A stretch of DNA of 64,000 bases from Holothuria scabra (GCA_037179385.1 CM074179.1:35303905-35367904), one strand, 5' to 3'; positions 21,584 to 33,500 are shown, numbered from the stretch's first letter. Program-made: numbers and translations. Notes: generated by a model from the letters alone, not told the origin.

Positions 21584-22910
21584 CAGTGGCGTCACCAGAC
21601 ATTTCATTCTGGGGGGGCACTGAGGGGGCACAACGATTTTATGGGGGGGGGCATTGCTAGACTCCACTCATGGCGTCGGAGGCGCCACCGAGCGCGAAGC
21701 GCGAGGCTCAACGGGTGGGGTCCAGGGGCCCGCCTTAGGGCCCCTGGTGGGGTCCAGGGACAAAGCCCCGGTGGGGGTCCAGGGGGCGAAGCCCCCGGAA
21801 GCGCCTGGGTTTTAGCGTGTTTGTGAGGTATTAAAGACGTTATTTAAGGGTAATTTTATTGACTTAACACTGGTCTAAAAGTTACCTCCAGGGTAACTTC
21901 AAGTAAGCCTCTCGGTAAAAAACCACTGACTCAACTACTAAGAGCTTATCCGGCTGAAATTTTGAAAATGGGGTAGATGATCTATAGAGAAAAAAGTTGA
22001 TGGGCACTTCAATGTGAATTTTGGTGGGGGTCCAGGGGGCCAAGCCCCCGGAAGCTCCTGGGTTTTAACGTGTTTTTGAGGTATTATAGACGTTATTTAA
22101 GGGTAATTTTATTGACTTAACACTGGTCTAAAAGTTACCTCCAGGGTAACTTTCAAGTAGCCTAAGACTTTCGGTAAAAAACCACTGATTCAACTACCAA
22201 GAGCAGATCCGGCTGACACTTTAAAAAAGGGGTAGATGATCTATAGAAAGAAAGTTGGTGGGCAATTCAATGTTAGTCTTAGTGGGGGTCCAGGGGGCGA
22301 AGCCCCTGGAAGCTCCTGGGTCTTTAGCGTGTTTGTAAGGTTTTAAAGTTGTTTTTTAAAAGGGTTGTTTTAACACTGGCCTAAAAAATTACAGGGCAAT
22401 TTCGAGTAAGATTTTATTTTTGGTAACAACACAAACGTTAGTGAAACTACTCTCAAGAGCGTATCAGGCTGACAATTTGAGGAAGGTGAGCTGCACCGTG
22501 ACTATAAAAAGAAAGAAAGGCAGTTGATGGTCAATTAGATGTGATCCTCTGAAGGGAAAATGTAGGCTTAATCCTGCTTGAAGGGTTACCTGAGCTGTGC
22601 GCCACCTCCAATTGACGTAGTCGGAAGTGTGAAGAAAATTTTGAAAAAATGTAACCCCTCAGACAGCCGGAAATGACATTGCCAAGGTTTTTTTTTGGGA
22701 TATTTTTATTTGGAAAACATGAAAATCTACTGCCTTTTCTTTTCAACAGAGGAATCGAATCCTAAAAAATTCATAGTCACACCCTGACTACAGAAGACAT
22801 ATTTTTTTTGGAAAATCTCAAATCTCAGTTGGGGGGGCACACGGGGGGGCACACGGTTTTTCGGGGGGGGGCACGTGCCCCCTGCCCCCCCCCCCCTGGT
22901 TACGCCACTG
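21584..22910. mobile_element. hAT-like MITE inserted in LINE ORF1
   Basis: 1327 bp. Terminal inverted repeats CAGTGGCGTCACCAG (21584-21598) and CAGTGGCGTAACCAG (reverse complement of 22896-22910), one mismatch. Flanked by the 8-base direct repeat GAAACAGG at 21576-21583 and 22911-22918. CAGTG-type ends with an 8-bp duplication are typical of hAT. There is no transposase. The interior is G/C-run rich near both ends and carries three ~250-bp tandem units. The long Gly/Arg-rich ORFs here (21641-21826, 22808-23113) are composition artefacts. Confidence 0.85.
21765..22535. repeat. Three ~250-bp tandem units inside the hAT-like MITE
   Basis: Each unit begins with GTGGGGGTCCAGGGGGCGAA or a close variant (about 21772, 22023 and 22281). 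It continues through CTCCTGGG-TTTTA-CGTGTTT, GTATTA-AGACGTTATTTAAGG and ACTGGTCTAAAAGTTACCTC, and ends with a GGGGTAGATGATCTATAGA-type segment. The first two units are closest; the third is more diverged. Every unit contains the hairpin GGGGGC-GAA-GCCCCC or a near copy. Confidence 0.8.
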
Positions 22911-22977
22911 GAAACAGGACGGATCGCGGCAATTTTTTCGTAATGAAAACACCCTCCTTAACCAGGCTGTCTCGTGA

Positions 22978-23457
22978 AAATTTCCCAAAAATGTACAGAG
23001 ACTATTCAAGTTCAAAACTACATCTACTATGCACTCCCTTTTCGACAAGTTCATGTTCAGCCGTCTACTGTTTATGGTCTGCGCTGATTGTATCATTACA
23101 AGATCTTTACTAATGTGTAACATTATCCAGTTCCAGGTAAAATACTGTAAATTTGTGCCTTGGATACGACGCGTTTAGAATCAGGACACTGGTGAAACAC
23201 CAGTGTGGTTAAAGCACACCAGTGAGCAATTCCTTCTGTCTGCCCTTCATGTTATCTGTTTTGTTCGTTGTTTGTTGTTTTTGTGTGTACTTGTATTTTT
23301 GTGGTTTTCTTATTTTCAAAAACTTTCTTCTCAATCTCGATATTTTATCTCGCAATATTTCAAACAAATTGTATTACCTCGTAGAATCCAGTGAATTCAT
23401 AAATGAAAATGATATTATCCGAATCTTATTGCTACATAGTTCTTCAATGTACCCTAA
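22978..23457 (+). other. Inter-ORF spacer of the LINE
   Basis: About 480 bases between the ORF1 stop (22975-22977) and the ORF2 start. Two overlapping hydrophobic ORFs (23203-23394 and 23222-23470) are T-rich and have no recognisable domain. The second overlaps the ORF2 ATG (23458). Confidence 0.5.
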
Positions 23458-26400
23458 ATGGAAGGTTTAAAAATTTGTTCCTTGAACTGTAGAGGGTTAG
23501 GTGATCGAAATAAAAGGAACGATGTCTTTAATTTTTTGAGCAAAATGGGATTTACAATTATATGTCTACAAGACATTCACCGGACTAGAGATAGTAACCA
23601 TATTTATTATTCTGAATGGGGAAGTGACCTCTTTTTTAGTCCGTTTTCACCTAATGCAAGAGGTGTTGCCGTCCTTATTGACAAGAAGTGTGTGGCTAAG
23701 GTTTTACATGTGACATATGGTCAGGATGGTAACTATATAATCCTACTCATCGACATTAAAGGCTTCACTTTCAATCTTGTAAATTTATATGTACCTAATT
23801 CTGATTCCCCTGACTTTTTTGATAACGTTTTCAACGAAAGTTTTGGTATTGATTGTGACTTCAATATTTTTTGCGGGGATTGGAACTTAGTTCAAGATTT
23901 TGATTTAGACTGTTACTCATATGCAAATATCAATAATCCAAATGCTCAAAAGAAACTTATTGAATTAAAGCAGGAGTCACAATTGGTTGATCCATGGCGT
24001 ACTTTGTACCCTCAGACTCAACAGTTTACTTGGAGACGTAGGAATCCTTTTAAGCAAGCTCGTCTTGACTTCTTTTTGGTTTCCGAAAATTTATTGAATT
24101 TCATTACTGATTCAAATATATTGCCTGGTTATCGTACTGATCATTCGATTGTGGTTTTAGACATTTCTATGTATAATATTAAACATGGAAAAGGGTTTTG
24201 GAAGTTCAACAATGCTCTTCTGCAAAACAATGATTATATAAATTTGATAAATGCTACAATTGATCAGTGTGTCATGCAGTATGTTGCTACCCCTTATAAC
24301 CGTGAGTCGGTTTTAACAATTCCGTATGGGGACTTGCACTTTAATATTGATGCTGATTTATTTTGGGAGACATTGCTACTTATGATCAGGGGTGAGACAA
24401 TCCAGTTTTCATGTAGATTGAAAAATAAAAATGCAAACAGGGAGAAATTATTGATGAACGAAATCGCCCAACTTGAAATGGTAGTACAAGAAAATACGTA
24501 CGCTACCCTCCAAGAAAAGAAGAATGAACTGGAAGATTTAAGGACAGTTTATTTGCAAGGAGCTATGATAAGATCACGTGGTCACTGGGTTGAGTGGGGT
24601 GAAAAACCTTCCTCTTTTTTCCTTAGCTTAGAGAGAAGAAAAGCATTAGATAAAAGTTTGAATGCTATTACAGATGTTCATGGGAATATTTTACACAAAC
24701 AGGAAGATATAATGGACGAAACTTATGACTATTTCTCGAGAACGTTTTCTTGTAGTGAACATGGTAATCTTGATTCTAAGATTTTACATCAATTCGTAGG
24801 CGAGGCAAACTTTCCAAGAGTAACAAAGAATCAAGCTGATAACCTTGAAACCTTTTTTAAGAAAGCTGAAATTCTAGATGCTGTTTTGAAACTTAAAAAT
24901 GACAAGTCACCAGGCTTGGACTGATTTTCCTCTGAGTTTGTGAAGTACTTCTGGCCCAGGTTATCAGACCTTTTTTATAAGGGTTTATGTTCTTATTGGC
25001 GGAAGGGTACCCTCTCATCCACCTTACGACAAGGTGTTATTGTTCTGATCCCCAAAAGGGATAAACCATGGAAATTTTTGAAGAATTGGCGCCCGATTTC
25101 TCTTTTAAGTGTATTTTACAAAATAATCTCAAATTGCGTATCAAAGAGGATTAAAGAGGTGCTTCCCAATCTTATTCATGAGAACCAAAAAGGTTTCATG
25201 TCTGACAGATATATTGGAGAGAATGTACGCTTACTTTACGATCTTTTGCTGTATGCTGATCTTGAGAATATACCAGCTCATCTCATATTAGTAGATTTTG
25301 AAAGAGCGTTCGACACAATTTCTCACGATTTTATTTGGCATGTTCTTAACTTTTGGGGTTTCAAAAATAATTTCATTCAATGGTGTAAATTGCTTTATAA
25401 TAATGCCGTCTCTTGCGTTATGGTTAACGGTTATCGCTCCCAATTTTTGATATAAGTAAGGGATGCCGTCAAGGTGACCCCCTCTCTCCTTATATTTTTA
25501 TTTTATGTGTTGAACTCCTTGCTATTCACGTTCGTTGTAACGAATCTATTAGAGGTATTACATTATCATCGTGTGATATTAAGATAATCCAATATGCTGA
25601 CGACACGGCATTTGTTACAGATGGCAGTCGTACCTCTTTCGAGGGAGTAATGAACTCATTGCAGGTGTTTCATTTTTTATCTGGTCTTAAAGTAAATTAT
25701 GATAAAACGTCGGTGCTTTCTGTTGGTGCTAAACGACATGCTAAAGAAGTTTACGGTGAGGTCAAAAGACTTGTTTGGGATCCTGGGGGGTGTTTTACCT
25801 TTTTGGGGATTCGCTTTTCCTTTGATATTAATGAGATAAGTCAACTTAATTATTCAAATGTTATTAATGATATCCGTGATATTATCGGACGTTGGTCCAG
25901 GAGAAGACTCACCGTCATTGGTAAAATAACAATAATCAAGTCCCTTCTTAAACCTAAAATAAATTATTTGTTGCTTCCCTACCTGACCCACCGAGCGATG
26001 TTGTGAATACGATTGAGAAAATGTTTTATTCATTTATTTGGAATGGCACAGACCGAATCAGTCGGAAGCAACTCTGCCTTCCCTATGCAAAAGGTGGTTT
26101 ACGGATGTTAGATTTTAATTTTTTTATGACTTCCATGAAACTCACTTGGCTAAGAAGGTACTATAAGGCGTCTCCAACCACGGCTTCTTATGCCCTTTTC
26201 TATTTCTTCCTCGAGAGTAAGGTCAATTTCCTTTGGGATGGGGGCCCGATTTACCTAAAAACAGGACTGCAATTGATCAGTAACCCCTTTTATAAGGATC
26301 TTTTGAGGGCTATTATTAAACTAAAAAGTTCCATAGATATCGATCTTCGAAAAAATCCAAATACACATCAGTGTCTATGGCATAACGATTTAATTCAAGT

Positions 26401-27274
26401 GGGTTGTAAGCCATTGTACTTTGAAACTTGGTTACAAAGGGGTGTATACACTATTGATGATCTGATCGACGAGGACGGAAAGTTTCTTTCCCTTAACAAT
26501 TTTATTGCTCGTTATAATATTAATTCAAATTTTTTGCAGTATGAAGGTCTTCTAAGAGCTGTAAAAGGCTTCTTAAATGGCCATGTGAGTTGTAAACTAC
26601 AAAGACCATTTAACCCAGAATTATATGCTATCCTACTTAAATCAGTCAAGGGGGGTTCTGACTTCTATAGAATAATTGCCTATGCTTCTGACACTCATAT
26701 AAAGTCTCAAGATAAATGGTATGAAGAACTCGGTTGTAATAACCTAAATTGGAATTTAATCTACAAATTACCTTTTACTCTGAATTTGGAAAGCAAGTTT
26801 TCTTGGTTTCAATACAGGATAAACACAAGGATTTTGGCAACCAACTGCTACTTAAAAAAAATTAACATTTTGGATCATGATTTGTGTACTTTCTGCTCAA
26901 AAGAAAACGAAACTTTTAGTCATATTATGTTTTTTTGTGAAAAGGTACAGCCAATGTGGGAACAATTTAGGAATTTTGTATATAATAGCACCAATGATAC
27001 TTTGTTTGTTAATCCTGTAACTTTAATTTTTGGTATAACGTATCACCAACATGATAACGAAACTATAAATACTTTGTTGATCTGGTTTAAATTTTGTATT
27101 TATAGATGTAAAATACAAAATGATGCCTTAAATTCCCTTAGTTTTAAGAACTATGCTAAGAACTTGCTTTCAGTTTTGTACTACAATTTTTGCGTTACAC
27201 TTAAACGTGAGAACTTTTTAGATCGATGGCGGCCATGGCTTCTTGGTTTACAGCTTGAGTTCAGTATTGTTTAG
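23458..27274 (+). pseudogene. LINE ORF2 (endonuclease-reverse transcriptase), broken
   Basis: Start ATG at 23458 gives MEGLKICSLNCRGL, the APE-endonuclease opening. Then come CLQDIH, NLYVPN, FCGDWN (catalytic D/N), RLDFFLV and TDHSIVVLDI (catalytic D-H), ending near residue 240. The finger region reaches KNDKSPGLD, where a TGA (24922-24924) replaces the usual Gly codon. RT continues with RPISLLSVFYKIIS, NQKGFMSDR and LVDFERAFDTISHDF. A frameshift near 25442-25455 leads to GCRQGDPLSPYIF and YADDTAF (YADD codons 25593-25604). Another shift near 25985-26003 leads to the C-terminal region with a CX2CX8HX4C motif (26885-26938) and a stop at 27272-27274. In the family this protein nicks DNA and copies LINE RNA into it. 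Confidence 0.92.
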
Positions 27275-27398
27275 CATTATAATCTGTCATATTTCAATAG
27301 GCTGCTTTAATTATCACTATTTTGTCTGTTCTAAAATATTGCTGAGTTTCTTTGGATAATGATTTTTGTACAACTGGCATTAATTGCTGATTGAGAAG

Positions 27399-27419
27399 AA
27401 TAAAAAAAAAAAAAAAAAA
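27399..27419 (+). terminator. LINE poly(A) signal and A-tail
   Basis: AATAAA at 27399-27404 runs straight into an uninterrupted A-run to 27419, about 125 bases past the ORF2 stop. This marks the 3' end of the LINE RNA. Confidence 0.85.
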
Positions 27420-27473
27420 TTAGTGGCTATTTCAGAGTGGTCACATGATGTAAATTACGTCAAAAAAAAAAAT
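27420..27473 (+). other. Short segment between two A-runs
   Basis: TTAGTGGCTATTTCAGAGTG and onward, ending in a second run of eleven A (27462-27472) directly before the right direct repeat. The arrangement A-tail / unique sequence / A-tail resembles a 3' transduction, where read-through RNA uses a second poly(A) site. No source locus is visible. Confidence 0.45.
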
Positions 27474-28181
27474 ATATATGGCTAATGTTATCCTATCCGA
27501 TCTTCATTTCAAGGACAGTTGTAACATTAGTTTGTCCTGAAGGTTTTATTTTGGAAGTTTAAATTGTGTCCGTGGAAATCTTCTGTATCAATCACCAAAC
27601 TATAAACTAACTGAAGTGTAATTAGGAGGTAATTTAATTAGGGTTTACAAAAGAAACATCGACACTGTGCAACACTCCACATCATTATTACTGCGTAAGC
27701 AACAAGTTTCTTCAGAGACATTCGAACTTTGAAGAAGTATATTTTGAGAACCGTCAAAGATATTGAAATTATTGCAACGGATTTTTCCTTAGAAAATTTC
27801 ACTCCACAACTGCCAAGTGAAGTCAGGTCATTTTGATGACATGTCGCACTACCTTTAGTTGAAACAAATTGATGTATAAACCTAGTTTAGCGTTGGTACT
27901 CTGTTAAATTGTAAGATTTAAAATATTGCAGTTTAATTATAAAAGAGTGGAATTGGTGACCAATCGAACGTTCGATTGGTCACTAATTCCATTCTTTTAG
28001 ATTTATTGTAACTCTTTTAGGCTAATATAAATCTATTGATTTAAGATCCATTAATATTGTCAAAGTGATTTACAAAAAGGAACGACTTTGAAAGAATTTG
28101 GTTATCCTTTTAAGCATAAATTAAATCTTTGTCGGGGCAAAATCCTCTAAAAGGTAGAGAGACAAAATATTTTACCAGCTT
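27474..28181 (+). repeat. Right ~708-bp direct repeat flanking the LINE
   Basis: Begins ATATATGGCTAATGTTATCC right after the second A-run and ends TTTTACCAGCTT; same order and orientation as 19828-20536. Differences are scattered, for example GACCTTCTT versus GATCTTCAT near the start and GGAATTAGTG versus GGAATTGGTG in the palindrome. Flanking sequences outside the two repeats are unrelated to each other. Confidence 0.85.
27949..27990. repeat. Palindrome, right copy
   Basis: Equivalent of 20304-20345, with one mismatched pair (AATTGG on the left arm against CTAATT on the right). Same CGAACGTTCG centre. Confidence 0.85.
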
Positions 28182-29837
28182 ACACTATTTAACGGTTTAC
28201 GTGAAGTAATCCTCCGATGAATTTTGTTAGTATCAATGTAAAATGATTTTTTTTTTTCATTTTGTATATTTGTACTCAAATATCTGTTTGCATTGAATAA
28301 AGACTTTTGCAAAAGTTATTCCTCTTTAACGAAGATTATCTGTAGTCGAAAAGTCTTGTAATCTATAACTGTCCCTTTTTATGCTGTTACACTGTGATAT
28401 TGTTGGTCATGTGCGGCTACATACATGCTTCCAATGAATTAATATCACCCTACTCATTAGCACACTTATGATAGTTTAAAAGGATAGGATATTTAATTTA
28501 GATAACGAGGAAATAAGTAATTGCTTGTAAAAGGACAGTTTCCTATAAAAGGACATTTTGAACGTGGTACCTTCATTCTTGTCTATGTTGGTTTGAATTA
28601 TTAATTTGAAATAGAAGCTGTCTTTTTGAGCACACACCACAAAGACTAAATGGTTTTTTCAATTATGCACTGGTAAACTTTTTAATGTTGTGATCCTTTG
28701 TTCATTTCATGTTTTATAATGGTTATGAATGCATATTACGAAGAGAACTAATATCCAGTTTTGCCTTTCAATAAGTTTTTTAAGTCAGCTAGACAGGATT
28801 TAAAGACACAACAATGTTCAGTCCATGTTTTGATTTCTTATTTCATTTTTTATTTTGAATTTTAAACAAAATTTTAAGTTTTAAAATGAAGAAACACTAC
28901 CAATACGGCTTTAGTGAGAAGAAGTTATTATTTAAAAATATTTTAAAATTCTTTGGTTGCAAATCGCTTTGTATATTGTCTTTTATTCCTGCACAGGTTA
29001 CTAAAACTGATGTATCAGAAACGTTAAAAATTGGATTAAAAATTTAACTTACCGTTTGTTGTAAGAATGCAAGGAATCCAGTCAGAATACAAAATGAGTA
29101 ATAACAGAAACGCATTTCACTTAACATATCAAATAAAATACTCAAGACCGATTTTTGAACCGAACACAATTCGAGTGTGTCTAGATACTGTAAGAAGTAC
29201 TGCTCAACAGACTGTTTGTCATTTTGTTCCACTTCATCCCATCGCACAGACTAAACACCAAAGTAAGGAAGCTCCGCACATAATACAAAGAGTTCTTGTT
29301 AATGTGATTTGAAAGGGTATAAACGTATACTTAGCCTTCGTGTGCATTGCATTAAAACCATCCCTTATGGTCAGCCGTACCAGGACATACTCTGGAACTC
29401 ACCAGTGTCAAACGTCCGCTCTGTAGATCCTGTCGATTATTAAACTATCACACTGAAGGGATGTGTTACCGTATTTTATGAGTTGCAACAAAATCAAGAA
29501 TTTCATTTTATTATTATTAGTATTTACAAAAGCATTAGCGTAAACTTGTTGACATTTATTTCTAGCTTGATAGAAATATAGTGAACCCCAGAAAATGCTG
29601 GAGAAAAATGATCATTTTGTGGGCTCGGAAAATTCATACTTCTCGAAAATATAGAATTTCTTACAATGTTCTTTATCATTAAGTAGGATTGTAGGAACAG
29701 CGGTCTCCACTTTTTATTCGTAAGGATAAATAAATGAGCTAGGTGGGTACATTATTATTCCTTAGCAATAACTACAAGTTGTTCAACTTTTTCACATACT
29801 TTCACTCGTTATATCTAGGTTGATTTTATTCTCAGTG
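28182..29837. other. AT-rich, no gene seen
   Basis: No exon, RNA or repeat recognised. The overlapping plus and minus ORFs at 29044-29312 have no domain. Confidence 0.45.
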
Positions 29838-29890
29838 AGTTGGTTGGAAAATGGGCCGTAAAACTCCATCTTACTTGCTAACTTCAGTGA
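29838..29890 (+). mobile_element. SINE 3' fragment
   Basis: GTTGGTTGGAAAATGGGCC followed by GTAAAACTCCATCTTACTTG matches the 3' end of the tRNA-derived SINE family found at 37109-37352, 53448-53677 and 58938-59138. The head is missing. Confidence 0.55.
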
Positions 29891-32885
29891 ATAGCAACAT
29901 ACGATCCAATTCTGTCATATCCAAGAGTTTTACGTGAAGTATCGCGCTTGTCTCAAGTAAATACAAACAAGAAAAATGTGTCATGTCAAAACCACATTGA
30001 ACGTTGAATGTTTTTTGTATCCTGCTTACCAAGAGTTTGGTGACTACCTAACAAAATTTCAGGTCAGAAATTTTAAAATACTAACTGAACGGTAAGCATA
30101 CTAACTAATGAAACATGAATTTGTTCATATGTGTTTTCACGTTTGAAATGAGTTTGAGTAGCTTAAATTTAAAGCAAAAGTTTCAAATCTGGAAAGATTT
30201 TGATTATCCCACGTCTATTCAATTGCTAGGCTGGTGCCAGGGTTCCCTGTCTATAGACGAATCTTTCAGCAAGTAATGGTCTGATTTCAGTCGGCCATAA
30301 CTGTGGTCTATCACCGTTTTAATTATAGTTAATATATACTTTCCTAGTTAGGAAATTCAGCCTGAGAAGGCAGTATGTTGGAACCCGCATATTTAATGTT
30401 ACGTGACTGTGAGAGTGCACGTCACGCCAGAACAGCAATGGTCGGTACCGTTTTATACAATATACACTACAGTTCTCATCTTGTCGAAGCCTCGAAGGCA
30501 GTCGAAAAGGCTTTTAAAACACGTTGTTGTGACCCACCCTGGAGGTGGGGGGTACAATTCGCAGATGATGTTGTTACTAGTGTCCGAACTGAAAGAAATA
30601 AAGCAATCCAGCTCATTGCAAAACGACAGACATTGTGCACCTCGTAAGGCGCGAGGTTGCCGTACAATACGTTGCAGCTAGTAATAGTATAGAGTCATAC
30701 CGTGTAGTCTCAGCATTACTACGTAACGTAACATGCTAGCCGGCACATAGCAGTCTCTAAACAGCACTGAGCTAATTCCTGCTTAAGATACATATGCTGT
30801 AACAGGGTATTACTCAGAATACGTTTTTTCCAGTCCTCATCTCTTTTGAAACACGTATGGAATGCATTTCTCTGCGACGAACGCTGACTATTCGTTTCGT
30901 TAAGCCCACCCAGGCTAACACATATGATAATATAGCATTTTCCGGTTGCAAGGTGATCTCACAGGCTCGTCGCAGTGTCTCATATTTGATAGAATAGGCC
31001 CAACACAGAGGGCGAAAGAACTTGAATGGTCTCTTTGGGTGCTAGCGAAGGTCACCATTTACTTTTTGGTACTACAGATCACCCAGACACCAATCTATTC
31101 ATTCGTACTTTTCTGCTTTTTTTTCTGTTGGTTCTGAATGCATTGTTCACACGTTATTCGATGGTGTACATCATCAATGTCACTTGACGCACTTTTCTGA
31201 AGTTATAGGGGAAGGGACAGTATAATAACGATGGTTTAATCTTTCAATTTCCTTGCTTATCTGTATCATGGATGGGTGTACACTCAATTTTACTGAATAT
31301 GAGGGTTTGAAATTCTTGCAGACAATAAATGAAGACGATTTAAGGCCGATGGACCCTACTAATGGCTGCCTACATTTGCTAAACAAATTCTTCTACAGCT
31401 GTTGCGATATATACCTGAAGAGGTTATGACGTCATTGGGCCATCCACAAAGGAATTCAATGTCAAAAAATACGAAAAGGGGTAACGTCTTTTGTATATAT
31501 GCCCCAATTAGTTGCTTTCTAATTAAAAGGAAGAAATCATTTCCCCCTAAACATAAATCTCAGATAACACTTCTTTAAAAATGTTCTAGGGTTAGTTTAG
31601 TGGGATTAAATTGCCTCATCGTCAACCACTCATTATCCCCTCTAATACAATTGTAGATGCAATGGCATCTTTTTGTCTCCAACCAATCAGCACGAACATT
31701 ATTATTTAATGAAGGAGAGGAGAGCACCAAGGTACTTCATTCCTCGGGAACGGAATACAAGATGTTTTTCGACAGTATTTCATTACCCGTGACTTGCAGA
31801 AGTAAACCTTTTCACCGAGAAATTTTCTTTGAACAAGCCGTTATTCTGACTAGAGTACGTTTTCGTTTATTCGTACTATATGCAATGTTCAACTATACTT
31901 AAAATTTATAAAACTCACACTGCTTTACACATTTCCGCGCGGGGACTTGTTTTAGCGTCTTCATTTTTCACCTTTCTGTTTGGTTGTGGCAAAAACGAAG
32001 ATGTTTAGAACGTAGATGCACGACCCGAATAAGATCTTCTGTCTTCAGTTCTTTTGTTTTGGGGTTTTCGTTTTTGAAAGATTTATAGAGTTCGTACTTG
32101 ATTTATATGGTTTGTTCATTACTACATTCCCTCAGAATTTTCTTTCCGATCTAACCTTAGACTCAGCAGTTCGGAAAATAATTGTTTTTAGGGGATAATG
32201 TGAATTCACCCGATCGGGGGAAAATTTGCAGCATGAAAGTTCATGGGCACTTAGTCTTAGTGTGTACCTTTCCACTGTCTTCGCTTTGTTTTATAAATGT
32301 GGATAAATTCAAATACACCGTAATTGTTAACCACCACACACAGAAATCATAAGAAACTTTCAACAACGTATTAATGAGCGAAGTTGCAAGCACGAGTAAC
32401 TTAGAAAACTTTCTGTAGAAAAAAATCATAAATCTTACGGCTGTTTCGAGTCTTTAATTTTAATAATTTAGTTTATCTCCCAAAATGCTAAGTAGTGGTC
32501 CCATAGAATTCCTGGGGATTTGTTTTTCTCATGATGGTTATGATCTTTTGTTTTTGAACTATCTACAGATTGACGTTGTCTAGGCTAAAAATTCAATTGA
32601 ATCTGTGGAAGAAGAAATCTCACTCCTTTTTGCCGAAATACTATAGCTAGGTACTTTGCTATTAGTCAATTAGTTTATCTTTTTCATTTCATTTCATTTA
32701 TTTGTTTCATCACATTACATATTACACTATGATGTGAAAGGAAGTCATCCAGAAAACCAAAATTGGCTTAACAAAGTGGATGACTCCCTTTAACCAAGAA
32801 AAAAAGATAACAGATATTTACAATGACTACAAAACAAACAGCAAACAAAAACGTACATAAAATTTCCTACAGGTTTTTCCTTCTT
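29891..32885. other. No confident gene
   Basis: ORFs at 30375-30681 (both strands), 31180-31386, 31657-31902 and 32016-32198 show no recognisable domain or splice context. At 32690-32870 the sequence has ATTTCATTTCATTTATTTG and is T-rich then A-rich. It resembles the 3' end of a LINE or SINE on the minus strand with a GAAAT-type tail, but no coding part is attached. Confidence 0.4.
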
Positions 32886-32889
32886 TAAA

Positions 32890-33340
32890 TGTTCAGCGCA
32901 AAATCTTTGATTTCATCTTGTACATAGCTCCTGAAAAGATTAAGAGGGAAACTATGATTAATCCCATTGACCAATGTGGGCTAAAAGTTATTCATGTGGA
33001 GTGTTTCTGTAATTATGCCTTAAGTGCTGCTTGGGTAAAGCGTTTTCTGGATAAATCCAATAAGTGTTATTGGAAGAATTTTCCAATGAGTATCTTTACC
33101 CTTATGGGAAGGAACTTTTGTTTCATTGTAATTATAGAGAAGGTGACCTTCACAATATACTTTTACCAGGGTGGTTTGCATGGCTTGGACTAGAGCATCG
33201 TTCATCACCCCGGCAAAAAGTTTTGCTCATCAGACTACTTGGAATGGTCAGTTTGTAAAAATTAATTATTCAACCTGTTATAATAAAATGATTCATGAAT
33301 GAGGCATATTTATTTTAAGGGCTTATTCCCGCCAGAACTT
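32890..33340 (+). pseudogene. L1/Tx1-type LINE ORF2 fragment
   Basis: Plus-strand translation, with frameshifts, gives KIKRETMINPIDQCGLKVIH, then LSAAWVKRFLDKSNKCYWKN, then in another frame YPYGKELLFHCNYREGDLHN and ILLPGWFAWLG. This KIKR-T--GGLK--H-----ALK-SWVKR series is the conserved region downstream of the reverse transcriptase in L1/Tx1 elements; compare 26030-26160 of the large LINE (RISRKQLCLPYAKGGLRM). No endonuclease or RT part is attached. A dead fragment. Confidence 0.7.
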
Positions 33341-33364
33341 TAAAAATGCAACCTTCTGCCATTG

Positions 33365-33500
33365 TGCTTGGTGCTCAGAATAAACAATGGAGCTGAGAAA
33401 ACAAGCCAGTGAGCCACATCTGGAAAGAAGGCGTGGCGGGCTGGACTTAAACCAATTGGCTCGGAGGTGGGTCGTAAAACTCCATCTAACTAACTAACAA
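33365..33500 (+). mobile_element. SINE, 5'-truncated copy
   Basis: GTGCTCAGAATAAACAATGG, AAACAAGCCAGTGAGCCACA, GGCGGGCTGGACTTAAACCA and GTAAAACTCCATCTAACTAA follow the SINE consensus. The tRNA-like head is absent. It lies about 20 bases beyond the LINE fragment. Confidence 0.7.

Larger units (their letters stand above)
20667..22977 (+). pseudogene. LINE ORF1 (nucleic-acid chaperone type), broken
   Basis: Three frames must be joined. 20667-20909 gives a basic start (SYNLRKRKAD). 20894-21328 gives a long heptad-like coiled coil (LTVLNERLSAMEKEMKNMKA and onward) followed by RRNNLIFHGVPEDD, the L1 ORF1 RRM signature. From about 21325 to 21583 the frame shifts again, with RPIHVRFLRYTDREYVL, GNSIFISDDVSS and the C-terminal basic region. 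The hAT-like MITE then intervenes; beyond its second target duplication the same frame resumes at 22918 and stops at 22975-22977. An internal ATG at 20704 (MEFDGKLNSYNL) is an alternative start. Protein role in the family: RNA-binding trimer packaging LINE RNA. Confidence 0.85.
20537..27473 (+). mobile_element. L1/Tx1-type LINE, near full length, inactive
   Basis: A 5' UTR of about 130-170 bases, ORF1 (20667-22977, split by a MITE), then ORF2 (23458-27274), a short 3' UTR, AATAAA and an A-run at 27402-27419, then 42 further bases and a second A-run (27462-27472). ORF1 type (coiled coil plus RRM-like), APE endonuclease, YADD reverse transcriptase and a C-terminal CCHC motif place it in the L1/Tx1 group. 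Two ORF1 frameshifts, one ORF2 stop and two ORF2 frameshifts make it non-functional. Confidence 0.9.

Noticed and set aside
21641..21826. Arg/Gly-rich ORF, and ORFs at 22808-23123
   Set aside because: G- and C-run composition of the hAT-like MITE, without any domain.
20667..27274. Active LINE
   Set aside because: A stop and several frameshifts lie in ORF2, and ORF1 has two frameshifts plus a MITE insertion.
30375..30681. Overlapping ORFs of 60-90 codons on both strands
   Set aside because: No domain, no splice context and mutually overlapping; expected by chance.
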